Shown: positions 1 to 12,000, numbered from the stretch's first letter. The stretch is 64,000 nucleotides of DNA from Aldrovandia affinis (GCA_029706075.1 JAINUG010000005.1:7739001-7803000), one strand, 5' to 3'. Notes: a model not told the origin generated them from the sequence alone. Made by a program: numbers and translations.

Positions 1-497
1 TTGGTGGGGGAGAGCTTTTCAGCTGTTGGCTGGTCTTTGCTGCCCCTCTCAAACAGCTTCCTGGTCACAGAGAACTTCTGCGCTAGCGCTGCTTTATCAA
101 TCTCCCCATCATCACCCTTGGGGGGTTTGTCTGAGCTCTGTGACTCTGGACTGGAGGCACTGCCCAAACTAGCTCTATGTGCACTGGTGGCAAATTGTGG
201 CTTTTGCAGAGAAATCTGTGGTGCATCGATTTTGATGGCCGTTTTCACCTCTTGGCTCTCCTGCTGCCCATCCATCTGCAAGAAAATGTTTTTGATCTTA
301 TTCACTCTATTGCCGAACGGTCTCCCCCTTGCCTCCTCCCGGGGCTCGCTGGAGCCATTTGCATATGACTTGGGAGCGCTGTCGGATTTAGCCCCATCAA
401 AAGAGCATTTAATTGCGTGGAAGTCCGACTTGTATGCGTTTCTGTGAGGAGAAGCGCTCCTTAGGGTCCTGTCGCTTTTGCTTTCGGCCTTAATCAT
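1..497 (-). CDS. ppp1r9al: Neurabin-like PP1/actin scaffold, first coding exon (partial)
   Basis: Amino-terminal coding exon of a neurabin/spinophilin-family (PPP1R9) protein. From the ATG at 497 the minus strand stays open for 165 codons to the window edge. Recognisable blocks are LRSASPHRNAYKSDF (residues 12-26), FGNRVNKIKNIFLQM (61-75) and FSVTRKLFERG (142-152). They match the order of conserved blocks in the F-actin-binding N-terminus of neurabin-1 and spinophilin. In this family the N-terminus bundles actin in dendritic spines, and later PP1-binding, PDZ and coiled-coil regions (outside this window) target protein phosphatase 1. The SVSERISRFD-type block that I recall between the second and third motifs of the mammalian proteins is not visible, so I favour the diverged teleost neurabin-like paralogue over the orthologue of human PPP1R9A; the symbol is tentative. 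The start is chosen because the family begins only a few residues before the RSASPHR block. Codon use is normal and no break is seen. Confidence 0.88.
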   Translation of the reverse strand, partial: MIKAESKSDRTLRSASPHRNAYKSDFHAIKCSFDGAKSDSAPKSYANGSSEPREEARGRPFGNRVNKIKNIFLQMDGQQESQEVKTAIKIDAPQISLQKPQFATSAHRASLGSASSPESQSSDKPPKGDDGEIDKAALAQKFSVTRKLFERGSKDQPTAEKLSPT

Positions 498-1369
498 TTT
501 CAACGGTTAAATGGACAAGGCTGAGGAGGCTGAGTTATATCCGAATCTTTATTTCCCGTTCCGCTGGCGCTTCATACGTCGTGCTTTTTTTTCCTACTTA
601 AACTGTGCCATGAGTCCCGCTGAGCTGCTCCCGGCGCCTTTCTTCAGATCACACAGACTGCAGTCATCTAAAACAATGGGAGAAACTTGTTAGAAAATTT
701 ATTTTTAGGGTTAGCTAGCTGAATTCCACAACATTGTCGGTGTTTCTCTATATTAGTTTATGCCCATTACTTTACTCAGAGCTCAAGTTTCCAATTTCAA
801 CAGAAAGGTTTTTTTATTAACTATTATATGTTTCCATAAAAATGGGGAACGGAGTAACATTGCAGTACAGTCGCAAATTTCACTAAGCGATTTGAACTTA
901 TAGCTATAAAAGCGCAACGTTTTGCCACATTTCCTGAATCGTGCCTAAGAAATCCACACCTAGCCAGCTAGCTAACCATTGTCACGAAATGAACAGAACA
1001 GACTACGCATTCCACGTATTAGCAAGGCGAATAGTTTTCAAAATCAAAAGTACCAAATTACTGCTGTACTTTAAAAGCACGTAACTCGTACCGATTCTAC
1101 AGTTCAAATATAAACAGTTTTGTTACAAATGGTTACAAAGGTCCCTCAGATTCTACAATGAACAATTCTCTACGGCAGTTAACTAGCTAGTTCAATAAGT
1201 TAACCAGATCATTAAGTGAACATCAGTAAAACTCATGTTCTCCAAACACTGATGATTTACCTCTACTTTCTGCGTTTTTGCGTCTCGTGTAGAAGGCTTA
1301 GTGCTCCTCCGCTTAAATTACACTCCCAAACTTGTCACTTCTTCCCCGCCATCATTCCCCTCTCCAGCG

Positions 1370-1610
1370 TTTCTTTCCCCCGCTCGCTCACCAAACACAC
1401 AGACCTGTCGCTCCGCCGCGCGTGCCCGCGACTATCCGGCGCGCCACACCGAATAGACTCGAGGTCGGGGACGTGCGCACGAAAACATTCCAGGACCAGC
1501 AGCCCTCCCTCTCGGCTCTCGACTGCATGGCTGCACCGGCTGAGCAGACAGCACAGGAATGGCGTGGGAAAGCGCTTTAGTTCATAAAGATACTCCCACC
1601 TACCGCACTG
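1370..1610 (-). promoter_or_regulatory. CpG-rich candidate promoter / noncoding first exon of the neurabin-like gene
   Basis: A clearly GC- and CpG-rich patch, densest at 1410-1480, in otherwise AT-rich sequence, lying about 0.9-1.1 kb upstream of the neurabin-like ATG. Vertebrate brain genes often start from such islands with a noncoding first exon. A pyrimidine-rich stretch ending in CAG lies on the minus strand about 35 bases before the ATG and could be the acceptor joining a noncoding exon to the coding exon. Promoter identity is inference from composition and position; no TATA box was located. Confidence 0.4.
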
Positions 1611-1699
1611 CAGTGATGGACGACTTGATCTGTAAACGGAATAAATTATGTGGTCCAAAAATAACATGGGCGTCTCGGCGTAGCTTCTTTTGGTAAACA

Positions 1700-3435
1700 T
1701 GTGTAACGCTGAGAACTAAAGTGCAGTATTGTTCATATTAGCAACAACCCACTACATGTATTGAGCTTCAAATTTAATTTAATTCAGCCCCAAGCATAAT
1801 ACGATGGCTCTAAGGCCTAACTCTTGTGCTTCATTTAGTATTTAATTATTCTTAGTTTCATTCGTTTTTGTGGATGACAAAAATGAAAAAATGTTTTCAA
1901 CCTTGACCCTTGCCAACAAATCTCTTTATTAATATCAAGATTGTGTAACTTCTGAATGGATTAAATGCCTCATTTTCTTTAAAATGTTAATTTCATCCAT
2001 GCAAATGTGCATATGCACAGACAAACACACACATACACACACACACACAACCAGCCTGATATGATTCAGCTTTTAGTTTTAAGAAGAGGAAAAATCTTTT
2101 TGCCAAGCATGCTCTATGGGTTAGTGTAAAAAGATCAGCCTATTAAAATGTGGGTGCCTTAACTATATCACCTTCACTCTCACCCCTGGCTACTGCAAGT
2201 GCATCAGAATCATTGTTGAAAAACAAAACCACTGAACTCAAATAACTCAGAAAATCAATGACATAATTGTTTTAATTGTTAAAACTGAGAAAAACACCAT
2301 TAGCAGTGGTTTGTTTTATGACATTTTTCAGAAGGGTCTGAGAACAGGCCACATATCGCATGAGCTGAGATGTAACCTTGATAGCTCACAGATCAAGAGA
2401 CAATTGGGTTTTTACATTTAGCATTTAACAGATGCTTGTATCCAGAGTGACTTACAAATAACTGTTTTTGTGTGAAGCAGCTGGATGTGGAGATGCGACC
2501 CCTGTTTCCATTCATTGCATGGCCATTGTTTCAGCAGAGTGTCACTTTCACTCTGGGTTTGAACTCTCAGGTTGTGCCCTCCAACCAAAAGGCCACCAAT
2601 CCTGTGTGTGATCTAGCACTGAAACCTACCCATTGCTGTTCCTTGGAGCATCACAGCTGAAACTGTGTTTGAAGAAGTAAAATCATAGAATACCTAGTAC
2701 CCAGGGAGCTAAACTGCAGCGAGAGTTTGAACCGGCATGCAGAGAGATTCATTTCATCTTGCTGACACGAACAAGTAGGTCAGCATCACCTCTCCATGGC
2801 AGTCGGGGCAGGATCTGCACGGTGAGGCAATGCAGCACACCTCGATGAAAAGATGACTGCTTTTCCTTGCAGTTGTGTTGGTGCTGGTACACTTGTTTGG
2901 GTGGAAGGATGATGTGTCTAAAAGAGCATCCTGTGTCCTGTGTTCACAGGGTTAAGAACAGAGATCATCCTGTGTAGGTTCATGTGGTTGGACATTTTTT
3001 TATGATATTGCAGTAATCATAATATTACTATTGCTGATACAGTCAGGTAAATAGGCATAATGCATATATAAATAAATAAAGGAGCCTGCAGTCTGCCTGT
3101 GGAGGCTGTGGAAGGTGGCTGTATAGTTCAACTAGTGGACTGCAGAGTGAGAAGAAGCAGCTGCTGGTTGAAGGACACACATGTGAGGAAGAATCCTCTG
3201 TCTCAACTATGAGTTATACCGCTATCATGGTTAAGACACACATGCTAGTTTGAACTCATGGAGGAAGTTATACAGTTGAAATGGAACGCACTTACAATTG
3301 CAATTGGGAATTTCGATTTGGGATTTAATAAGGGAAAATGGGGAATAGAAAGATGTTAAAAAATATAGAAAAATAATGAATTGTGAATGTAATCAAATTG
3401 GGTATTGGAAGTAGTTTTGATATTAATAAGCTCTG
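1700..3435. other. AT-rich intergenic DNA with a (CA)n tract
   Basis: No gene recognised. A short CA microsatellite lies at about 2024-2049 and a short LINE/SINE tail at 2411-2465 (listed separately). The rest is plain AT-rich sequence with only short chance reading frames. Confidence 0.6.
2411..2465 (-). repeat. LINE/SINE 3' tail fragment
   Basis: On the minus strand this reads as the fish retroposon tail containing AAGTCACTCTGGAT, followed by a variant of the CTGCTAAATG end. The same tail closes the LINE ending near 21985 and the SINEs near 63000-63470, so this is a truncated end of that LINE/SINE group. Confidence 0.6.
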
Positions 3436-3925
3436 TCAGGTCTCACCAGTGAAAGGATTTTAAACCTGTGCATAACTGAACGTTAATTATCTTAAGTACT
3501 TTGCAATCTGTCTCAAACTGATCAACTTGAGTAACCATCAACAATTCTGGATCATAATGAAGGATAGACAAGTGATATTTGTTAGATATTCTCTCAGAAA
3601 TGGGAGGATTCTTTCCACACATTCCCAACAATATATATCCCGTAGGTTCTGAGTGGCTAATGATATTCTATGGGCATTTACTCCATACGATATAAACCGA
3701 TGTGACAGCAGCACCTTCTTCACGAAATAGCCCTGAGCTGAGACAATTTTTGAAAAGGGGCAACTCACCTGAAAGCGGGTTTGTCCCTCTGGGATGGAAA
3801 GGGGTCACCAGCAGGATGGGATGTGGCTTAATTTGCAACTGGATATTTGTGAAAAAAACCCAACAAAAACAGCAAAAGAGCAGAAGAAAAAAACCAACAA
3901 CAGTTCTGAACAGCTGCAATGACAC

Positions 3926-4095
3926 CTGACTTCCATCGGCGATCATTGTTCCACCTAAAACACGCAGAGCCATGTCCTTGAGGCCATCTCCAATCTTTCC
4001 TAGAATGAAGTTACTGCCATTTCCCCGGTGGCTGAAGGACCTAGATTTCAAAAATATCACCCAATCAACGAGGTAGGAGAAGGAGCTGATTGAGA
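3926..4095 (-). other. Exon-like open segment of unknown origin
   Basis: On the minus strand a C-rich pyrimidine run ending in AG precedes a 170-base segment that is open in one frame and is followed by CAG|GTGTCA. The predicted peptide contains the stretch NFILGKIGDGLKDMALRVL, which is low in stops and protein-like, but I recognise no family. The run of 11-12 G on the plus strand at about 4098-4109 forms the supposed polypyrimidine tract and may itself be misassembled. It lies 3.4 kb upstream of the neurabin-like ATG on the same strand, so an upstream exon, a retrocopy fragment or chance are all possible. Confidence 0.2.
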
Positions 4096-4129
4096 CTGGG
4101 GGGGGGGGGGCTTTACACCACATATTCAT

Positions 4130-5525
4130 CCAAGTCGCTGTACTATAATGCCAGAGATGTGGGGTTCAGATTGGGTGGGATTATATATATCCAGATGTGC
4201 ATTCATAATAAAAAAATTAAAACATCTCGTATGATTGCTAGTGTAGGAGCAGATATACAATATTAAAGAGAGCCCCATGAATGTTCTCCCTGACAGAATC
4301 AATTAATCCAATGCTTTCAGGGACAAAGAGAAAGAGACTTCTGAAATATGAATGAAACTGTGGGACTATATCTGTGAATAATTATTGCACATCATATTAC
4401 ACACAATCATTATTTTTGTAAAGAAAATAACTTTGCTCTCTGACATACTTCAAGATCTGTAAAATATTCAGTAATTTGATAACTCTTAGCTCTCCTCCTG
4501 TCATTACTGTCAGTGCATAACCCTACACTTCACCGCAAGTTCATCCCATGACCAACAAACAGAATCATAGTGAATTTGATGGCTGCCTATTAGAGGCATT
4601 ACATTGCTTATTGAAATGTGCTTAATTCAAAAATGTCATGCATCAAATAGTAGCCTATAGATTATGAAAAGAGAGATTGAACTATTACTTGCTTTTGTTG
4701 TCAAAAAAATGATTAGTGATCAATTTCAAGCTTATGTGTTAGAGAACAATTAAAAAGTTTTTTTTTTCAAATGCTGTTTAGACAGATTGTTTTAGACAGA
4801 TTTTAGAGGTAGCCTGTAGCCTAGAGGCACTTGCCTCAAATACAGTGAGGCATCCCAACTGGGGTTGCCACCTCTGAAAAAAGAATAGACACCTGACTAA
4901 TGTTTTGTTGTTGTTGTCATGAAGCCATAAAAGGAGTGATGCATGAAACAAAAAATGGGCAAATAGCCTAAATTGTAACACACAAATGTGCAAGTTAATG
5001 TAGTTATTATGTATAATTATAATTTGTGAACTAAATAGTGTGCCACGCAATTATATTCCATTGGACCAATCAACAACAGACACATAATTATTCAATTAAT
5101 GTCAGTAGGTACAGAATTCACAGTCTCACAATATTTGTTAAAAGACAGAACACATTAATAATTTATGCAGGAATTTACATTAACTAAAATCATCAACATG
5201 TATACTGTGAAATAAACACCAGTCTTTCAGAGCATGTGCCTTGCAGTGCCCAGTGGACCACACACAAAAGCACAAGTAGTTAATGGGTTCACACAGGATC
5301 TACAAAATACACATGATATAGCTATATTGTAGGATGAGTCAAGAAATCAATCATCATCCACCAAACAACACAGGTGAGTAAAGTGTAAAGTAGTAGTTTA
5401 TGAATTATATGACTTGATTTACATAATAAAAAACACAAGCGCAGCAGTTCCTCTTTAAAGACGTGTGCAGATAAAACATTTATTTAGCTTCACACTGTAA
5501 CAACTTTTTCTCAGTGTTGCCTTCC
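4130..5525. other. AT-rich intergenic DNA, nothing recognised
   Basis: Unique-looking AT-rich sequence with no coherent coding frame, no terminal repeats and no known repeat family that I can recognise. Confidence 0.5.
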
Positions 5526-6360
5526 TGATGACACACAGTAACACTTCTTGTATTGCAATGAATTTAAGACCAGACTGTGTGTTTAGCATCTTTACGGTGT
5601 ACTTTGGTGGTGGTGAAATGTTCCCATTGCCTGGTAGGCTGATGGCACGGGCTCTGCCAAGCTCCAGCGGAGTGTTCCCGGAGTCTGACTACTCAGCAAC
5701 CTGGGCTCCGACTGACCTCTGTCGCTCACCTCGAAACCACTTTGGAGCTACTTCCAGGGTAGCGGATGGTGTCTTGTGCCCATTTTGGCTAAACCTGCTG
5801 GCTGCCACAGTAGTGGCTAGGTGACCGCTTGTCTCACGCCCACTACAAGGCATGTTGGCCCTGCAACAGTACGTTGCCCTAGCACTCTGCTCTACAGGTC
5901 CGGGAGAAACAGCTGTTGGGTCCTCAAGGCTGGTGTCAACCGGGGGCCCAGGTCAGTGACACTGGTCACCAGTGCTTCATGGTGTCTTCATTCTTCTGTA
6001 GTCCTCTACAAGTCTGGAGCTTTCTGGATGTATTCACCCCACTCTGACACCCATGTAGCATTGGGATCAGAATAACAAGACAGAAACCTTAGCTCAGAGT
6101 TAAACATCTCGCTACCAGTTTTATTTCATTTTTTATTATTCATTATTTCATTACAGGGTCAGCAAGCAACAAAAAACAAGACACAGAAACAGAGATGACA
6201 GACAGGGGACTAAACAACATACAAGACACACTCACCACCAATATTAACATACAAAGGGGAGGGGAAACAGACAAGGATCAATGACAAGACAAAGACAGCA
6301 GCACAACAGAAACATTACCACCATTACAATATTTTCCAGGACTATAAATAAAAAAAGAAA
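5526..6360. other. GC-richer unclassified segment followed by an A-rich tract
   Basis: Positions 5600-6070 are noticeably GC-richer than both flanks and carry two short plus-strand frames (5528-5824 and 5821-6075) that overlap at their ends. Neither resembles a known domain. From about 6130 the sequence turns A-rich with many ACA/AGA words. The composition suggests an old LTR or DNA-transposon fragment in minus orientation, but I see no terminal repeats to prove it. Confidence 0.3.
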
Positions 6361-9300
6361 ACAATCCCAGCAAATCTAGGATGGGGGGCAACCCTAGTCC
6401 CAACTGTCTCTGGGAGTCCCCTGGGGTGATGCATAATCATCCATAGCAGCACCCAAGAAGGAAGAGTTTCAATAGGCAGGGTATTTCTTGCCTAATCACT
6501 CAAACAAAACACCAGTTGTACAGTCCTCCCAAGTTTACAGAGGACACTGCAGCGATCAGCCTACAATTATGATAGGGCTTTCCAAATTCAGGGAGAGAAG
6601 AAGAAAATGCAGCCTGGAATAAGATGAGCTTAAATGAAGCTGTTCAGCAATGTGTAAGACATACATATATAACCTCTATTTACATAAATAATACTTTGAG
6701 ATTAAGGGTTATATATAACACTGCATATTCAAATGTGGAATAGCAGCAAGAAAAAAAGGGAGCTTGTTTTATTTGAATATTTCCACAGTCACTATGGTGC
6801 ATTTATATTTACTTACAAAGTAACTTTGTATGTAAAAGGTTGCATGGTTATCAATATTTGAATGTTGATCATAATGAAATCCACTTATGCACCCAAGCAC
6901 AGTCAGCTGTGTTTCTGGACAATGAGTCCACTTGGGCAATAATGACCAAGCAGATGGTGCTCTATTTAGATCACCGTATTTAGAGCTTTGCAATTCTCAC
7001 TAGCCCCTGGTATGAGACCATATACATATTTAATTACAAAAACCAAGAAAATCTTTAACCTTAACTAACACTACAATGGACTCCTGTGTAGAAATCCAGT
7101 GAGCAACCATTTGAAGGCTTGATTTCCAGACGGCTTGATTTCCAGACAGGCTAAGAGTATGATACCCATATGATACATGCTTACTGTTTACTTTTGGTGA
7201 TAATAAACTCTGAAAAGTGCTGAATGTGGATTTTTAAATTCCTGTTGTAATAAATGTCTCTCAAATATGTCAGGATACCAGTGCTTGGACCAATCAGATG
7301 TTCATAAAGTAACTGCGGTCTACAGACATTTCCTGGGGTGTGCTGTATTCCTGATTACTGTTTTTCTTTCAGTCAGCTCTTTGCTGTGCCTCACATAGGC
7401 TTCTGGTTTAATAAGAATGTGTTTAAATATAAATAAACTGACATTTTGGCTTTTTATGGGACATAGTTTTAGAGCACAGGGTCCAGAGTGCACAAACAAA
7501 TTACACTTTAAAAGTTCATGGAATTAATCTAAAATATGTACCAGTGCGACAGTCTTTTAAAATATCAAAAGTAATTTTCTTTGCTTATATGCCTTATTCT
7601 TCAGCAATAATGTACACACTTGTTCAAGAGGGTGTATATATCTCAGATGTTCCCCTTTTAAAGGTGGCATTTTCAGCAGGAAGAACAGAAAGAAATATAA
7701 AAGAAAGGAAAGGAGAACATTCCGCCTCTTGCCATTTCAACTTTTCTTTCCCATTTAGAGAATGTGCATGATGGTTGTTGTTCATTTCCAGCTCTGGAAC
7801 CTGGCAAACAATTTGCAACAATGCTGATGCATCTGCGCACGATGTCTGCATGTGTGTGTGTTTACTGTTACAACTGCACTAAATAATCTCCTAGCAACCA
7901 CGGTGGGGCTCTGCCGGCAGGCAAGCAGACAGCCACTAGGCCAGCATTTCTCCTGGGAGTTCAATACAGGGCATTGTCATGCTTACCGTTCCCATGGCAA
8001 CTCCTCAAACAGTTTTTTCCCCCTCCTTTCATAGATGGTATCTGCACACCGAGGGGAGACAGGAAGAGTCACATTTGGCTGCTGGTTTGAGAGGAGAGAT
8101 AATGTGCATTTTCATCATTGGCCTATGAAGCAGGTTATATGATCCTGAGGGATCTAGGCATATTCTATACTAGGCACAGCAAGGATGAGATGACAGGCAT
8201 CACATACAGTGGCTTTTTATGCTCCAATGAGAGAGTGGATTCTGATGATAGTAATTATAAATGTCCCATATTTTAAAAGGCACCCGGGGCTGCTATACAA
8301 GAACACAAACCCAAGGGAAAATATTTGGTTGCACATATTAAATATTTATGACTCACATATGCAAGGGTCATAACCTACAATCAACTAGGCCCCTTTTCTG
8401 TGGAGCATTTGAATATGCAGATTTTTCCAGGAAAGCTTCAAACTCATTTCAGGCCACACTTTGATATGAAAATGAATTCATAATTGTAAAATAAACAGCT
8501 GATTAATGTCAGAGAATAGCACTAGGTGTTCTTTAATTCAGTTAGGCTGAACTGACCAAGCACAATTTGCTCAGTATTTGTCTTCAAGCTGTAGAGGATC
8601 AATGAGATTATAGTTGTCTGAATCTAAGGACAGCTGTGAGACAGCACCCATTCACTGCTCTGGGAACTAATAAATTAGCAATGTGAACCTGGAAACAAAG
8701 TTCTCTTGTGTTTTCTCCCAGTACAGCTACCCACTCTTAGAAATGAAAGTGAATTTGAATAAACACAGGCTCACCTGTTGTTTCTGACAGTGAATGCTTC
8801 TATAGAACCCCTACAGACCACCATAAACCTTTTCTTTCCTTACTGTAAAAGGGAACCAAGAGTGAATCTATAGTGAAATAAAACAGGGTAGATGTGCATG
8901 TCAACAATCTACAGCTCAGCCCTCTTGTACTGTAAATTACTGGTTGTTTTTTTAAAGAAAAAAGTGCTAGGCACCCTTTCAGACTGACATGAAGCTTCAC
9001 CCTTTTTCTGCAGTGCTGAGCTAAAGCAGCATACACTAGCGATGGGTGAATGAGGTACCATGATATCCAAAATGGGTGGAGCTACCACATGCTACCAGAT
9101 TTTAACCAATCATTGTATTTTGTTGTGAAGAGCAAAACCTTTTTTGATTGGTTCATTCTCCAATTGCTAGCATACACATCATGTCTTGTGGTATATTTTA
9201 CCGATAAGGCAGTGCAGTCAGCGAGGAGTTTATTTTCATATGGAAATCTCATTCAATGTGTCAAGTATTTTAGCCAAGTCTATATTTCTGTTTTATTTCC

Positions 9301-9561
9301 ATTAATAATGAAATGGTCTTTGAATGAGTGTGGTTTTGCACCCTGTGGCCCCTGCTTGTGTGCGCTTGGCTGAGCTGTACAGTGAAATGACAAAACAATC
9401 TGAATCTGAGGAAAGAGCAGGCTGGAATTGATTGTTTAGTGAGGTATGGACTTGGTATAAACCAAAAGATAAAAAAATGTCCTTGCTCAACAGCTTCACT
9501 TAATACATACTCAAAAATACATGCTTAAGCCACACAACACCAACTGACCTTAACACATGTA
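6361..9561. other. Intergenic DNA; possible regulatory stretch near 7650-8150
   Basis: No gene or repeat recognised. The section 7650-8150 has higher complexity than its flanks and includes a palindromic X-box-like site (listed separately) and a second half-site, CTAGCAACC, about 100 bases upstream. It could be a conserved noncoding element between the two neuronal genes; that is a guess without an alignment. Confidence 0.35.
7988..8001. promoter_or_regulatory. X-box-like RFX binding motif
   Basis: The 14-mer GTTCCCATGGCAAC is a near-palindrome matching the RFX-family X-box pattern GTNRCC...GGYAAC at all but one position. RFX factors act in neuronal and ciliary gene control. One such match can arise by chance; the nearby half-site on the opposite strand slightly strengthens it. 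Confidence 0.3.
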
Positions 9562-10150
9562 CAGGTAGCTGCCAAAATAAAGGAAACTCCAACATAAAGT
9601 GTCTTAATAGGGCATTAAGAAAGGAGAAGAATACCTGCACACTCTTTTAATGATCCCAAAGTATTTTTAATTTTTAGTTAGCAATGTTTTGATCCAGCGG
9701 GATCTTCTCTTTTTGCTGTTGTACTTTTTTGCCCAGCACCTGTACTTTTTTTACCCAGCACCTTTGGATGTGCACTTTCACCCGGTTTTGCTTAATAGGA
9801 CATTGGGCCACCACAAGTTGCCAGAACAGCTTCAATGCACCTTGGCATAGATTCCATAAATGTCTGGAACTCTATTGGAGGGATGCAACACCATTCTTTT
9901 ATGAGAAATTCATCATTTAGTATTTTGTTGATGATGGTGGAAAAAGCTGTCTCAGGTGCTGCTCCAGAATCTCCCATAATTGTTCAATTTGGTTGAGATC
10001 TGGTGACTGAGACGGCCATGGCATATGTTTTACATACTTTTCATGCTCATCAAATCATACAGTAACCACTTGTGCCCTGTGGATGGGGGCATTGTCATCA
10101 TGGAAGAGACCACTTCCATCGGGATACAGGCAAACCGTGATGGTACCTTA
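9562..10150 (-). mobile_element. Decayed Tc1/mariner element, 5' part interrupted by a retroposon
   Basis: A TA dinucleotide is followed by a terminal repeat beginning CAGGTAGCTGCC. On the minus strand the interior encodes fragments of a Tc1-type transposase C-terminus, including EEWCCIPPIEFQ-like sequence and SMPRCIEAVLA. Frameshifts and truncation make it non-functional. Two relatives in the same orientation lie at 18554 and 55988. The copy is split by a 174-bp insertion at 9617-9790 (listed separately). No second end is found, so the copy is truncated. Confidence 0.8.
9617..9790. mobile_element. Short retroposon inserted in the Tc1 copy, 14-bp target duplication
   Basis: The words CTTAATAGGGCATT (9603-9616) and CTTAATAGGACATT (9791-9804) flank this segment. 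The related copy at 18554 has that word once followed directly by the next Tc1 sequence, so everything between is an insertion. A 14-bp duplication with one mismatch fits target-primed retroposition. The inserted sequence includes AGCAATGTTTTGATCC, reminiscent of Penelope-like element ends, but the family is not certain. Confidence 0.6.
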
Positions 10151-11264
10151 GTTTAAATATAGTTACCAACGTACTAAGTCTAAACAAAATAACCATAGTA
10201 AAAGTGTTGTTTCTGTCAAAAAACTATAAGATATTTTAATGCGAGTAATACCTAGGAATAGGAACATTCCAAACATATATTATAAACATGCACACATTGG
10301 GCTCTTGATCTTTGGTGTGGAAACAACCCTGCTAATGTCTGCATTTCCAAATGAGAGATGCAAATGAGTACTGAGGTGCAACAGCATGGTAAAAGGCCAC
10401 TGGTTTGTAACATTCATTTCATCCTTCATGGGTTCCCCTTGAGGAAGCCTTTATTTGTGGGATTGAAACTTAAACCCCTGCCTCATGATCAGCTCACCTG
10501 ACTTTTTATTTTAAAGCCAAAGCAACTTGAACGACTGTGAATGTGGAGCATGTGACAAAGGTGAGTCAATCATATTGATCTCTCCCCCGTCCTGAAACTG
10601 ATGTCATCCAAAAACCCTGGCACAGAACAGGAAAAAAAAATAATACTTCAGCCTGAAGCACAGGATTTATGAGATGGTCATCTTTAGACAGCTGAATTAT
10701 GATAATCATATGAAAAAACAAGTACAAGTTGCCCTATCTGCAGTGTTCCATTACTTCATGTTCTTTCCTCAACACCAGTGCTCAATTGTTGGTCTTTTTG
10801 GTTTAGAAAAGCAACACATACTGCTATGAATCCATGGTCTTCTAAAACATATTTATTAAGTGTGACTAAATTGTGTTTTAGTTTATGCTGGAGGTGAACA
10901 GTTGAACAATTGCAATGTGCTGTTTGTCAGTCGATCAGGGAAGTCCATCTTTCAAGTCAGCAACAAGCTGTTTTTTGGATCAGGTTCAAACAGATTATTC
11001 CTTCATGCATGTGGACAGAATATTTTATGGGAAAAAACTCCTTACTTGACATCACAGATTGTGGGGCAGTCTGTGTTTACACTGGCAACTTTTTTTTTAC
11101 CATGTTTGACAAGTCTGTGGGAGTCATCCAATAGCCATCTCTCAATATCTGGCTCCCTGCATGAGGAAAAAAACTATTTGACAGAATCTTTTGTTTTGAA
11201 CATTTCCTGTCGAAATGATATTATCATTAACACATACTTCTGTTCTGCTAGTAAAGTCTGAATG
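10151..11264. other. Intergenic DNA, nothing recognised
   Basis: AT-rich sequence without recognisable repeat ends or coding frames above background; a 119-codon frame at 10902-11261 has no recognisable domain and is treated as chance. Confidence 0.5.
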
Positions 11265-12000
11265 ATACATTTCTACATAGAGTTGTACATATCAATGAAA
11301 CCAGGTGAAGTACTTCAACTCACTCAGTTAGAGGCTTGTATCTCAGATATAAAGGATGAAAAAGCAAATTTCCTGCTTTTAAATTGAGATAAAACTGGTC
11401 TTGTGCCCAAAAAAAAAATTAAGAATAAATTGGTTTAAAGTTAAATGCAGATGGCCTCCCGGGTGGTCTAGTGGTTACAATGTTCAACGCTGGCCACTGC
11501 GTCAAGGGTTAGATTCCACCGGCCACGTCACAGTCGGCTCTGGCCGGGAGCGCCACCAGGGGGTGGCAATTGCCTGTCTGCCCCAGGGAGGGGGGAGGGA
11601 AGCTGACATGAAGTTTGCTGCGTACAGGAGTGCCTCTGGAGTACTGGAGTTACGGTCGACAGCTTGGCGAGTGCCGTCTTGGAGGAGACGATCGCCTGTC
11701 ACTGCCGGTCACTGGACCACGGCAGTAAACTCACAGTGGGGGATTGACATGAAAAATAGAGGGTGTAATTGGCTATTAAATTGGGAGAAAATGGGATAAA
11801 ATCTGAAACAAATTCAGACTAGATCTAAGAAATATGATAAATTACTCCTATAGCAGCATCGCTACACTGGCTTCATGTCAAGGATTGGGCTGATTATAAA
11901 ACACTGTTATTAACTTTTAAAGCAATGCATGGACTTGCACCTATATGTCTGAAAGACATAATTGTTCCTTATAAGTAAAGGCTCAGAGAAAATCTTGGGT
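11265..12000 (+). mobile_element. Old LINE 3' fragment split by a SINE
   Basis: Both flanks of the SINE at 11453-11801 match the LINE copy at 22345-23140: the left part (11265-11452) matches from about 22370 and the right part (11802-12000) matches from about 22810, including ACTTTTAAAGCA and GGACTTGCACCTATAT. The shared sequence encodes the C-terminal region downstream of the reverse transcriptase in CR1/L2-type LINEs. A stretch present in the other copy is missing here, so a deletion accompanied or preceded the SINE insertion. No intact frame remains. Confidence 0.7.
11453..11801 (+). mobile_element. tRNA-Glu-like SINE
   Basis: The head reads GGTGGTCTAGTGGTTAC (A-box region) and, 30-odd bases later, GGGTTAGATTCC (B-box region), closely resembling tRNA-Glu. 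A unique body and an A/T-rich tail follow. Further copies or pieces lie at 18345-18540 (minus), 30960-31317 (minus) and 31497-31660 (plus). It is a polymerase III SINE, not a functional tRNA gene: the acceptor stem does not pair and the body runs on for about 270 bases. The 132-codon frame across it is incidental. Confidence 0.8.

Noticed and set aside
1..447. Long plus-strand open frame at the left edge
   Set aside because: It is antisense to the neurabin-like exon, which has recognisable conserved blocks; the plus-strand frame has no known domain and uses a non-ATG start.
11453..11520. Possible tRNA-Glu gene
   Set aside because: The A- and B-box words are present but the acceptor stem does not pair and the sequence continues into a SINE body found in other copies.
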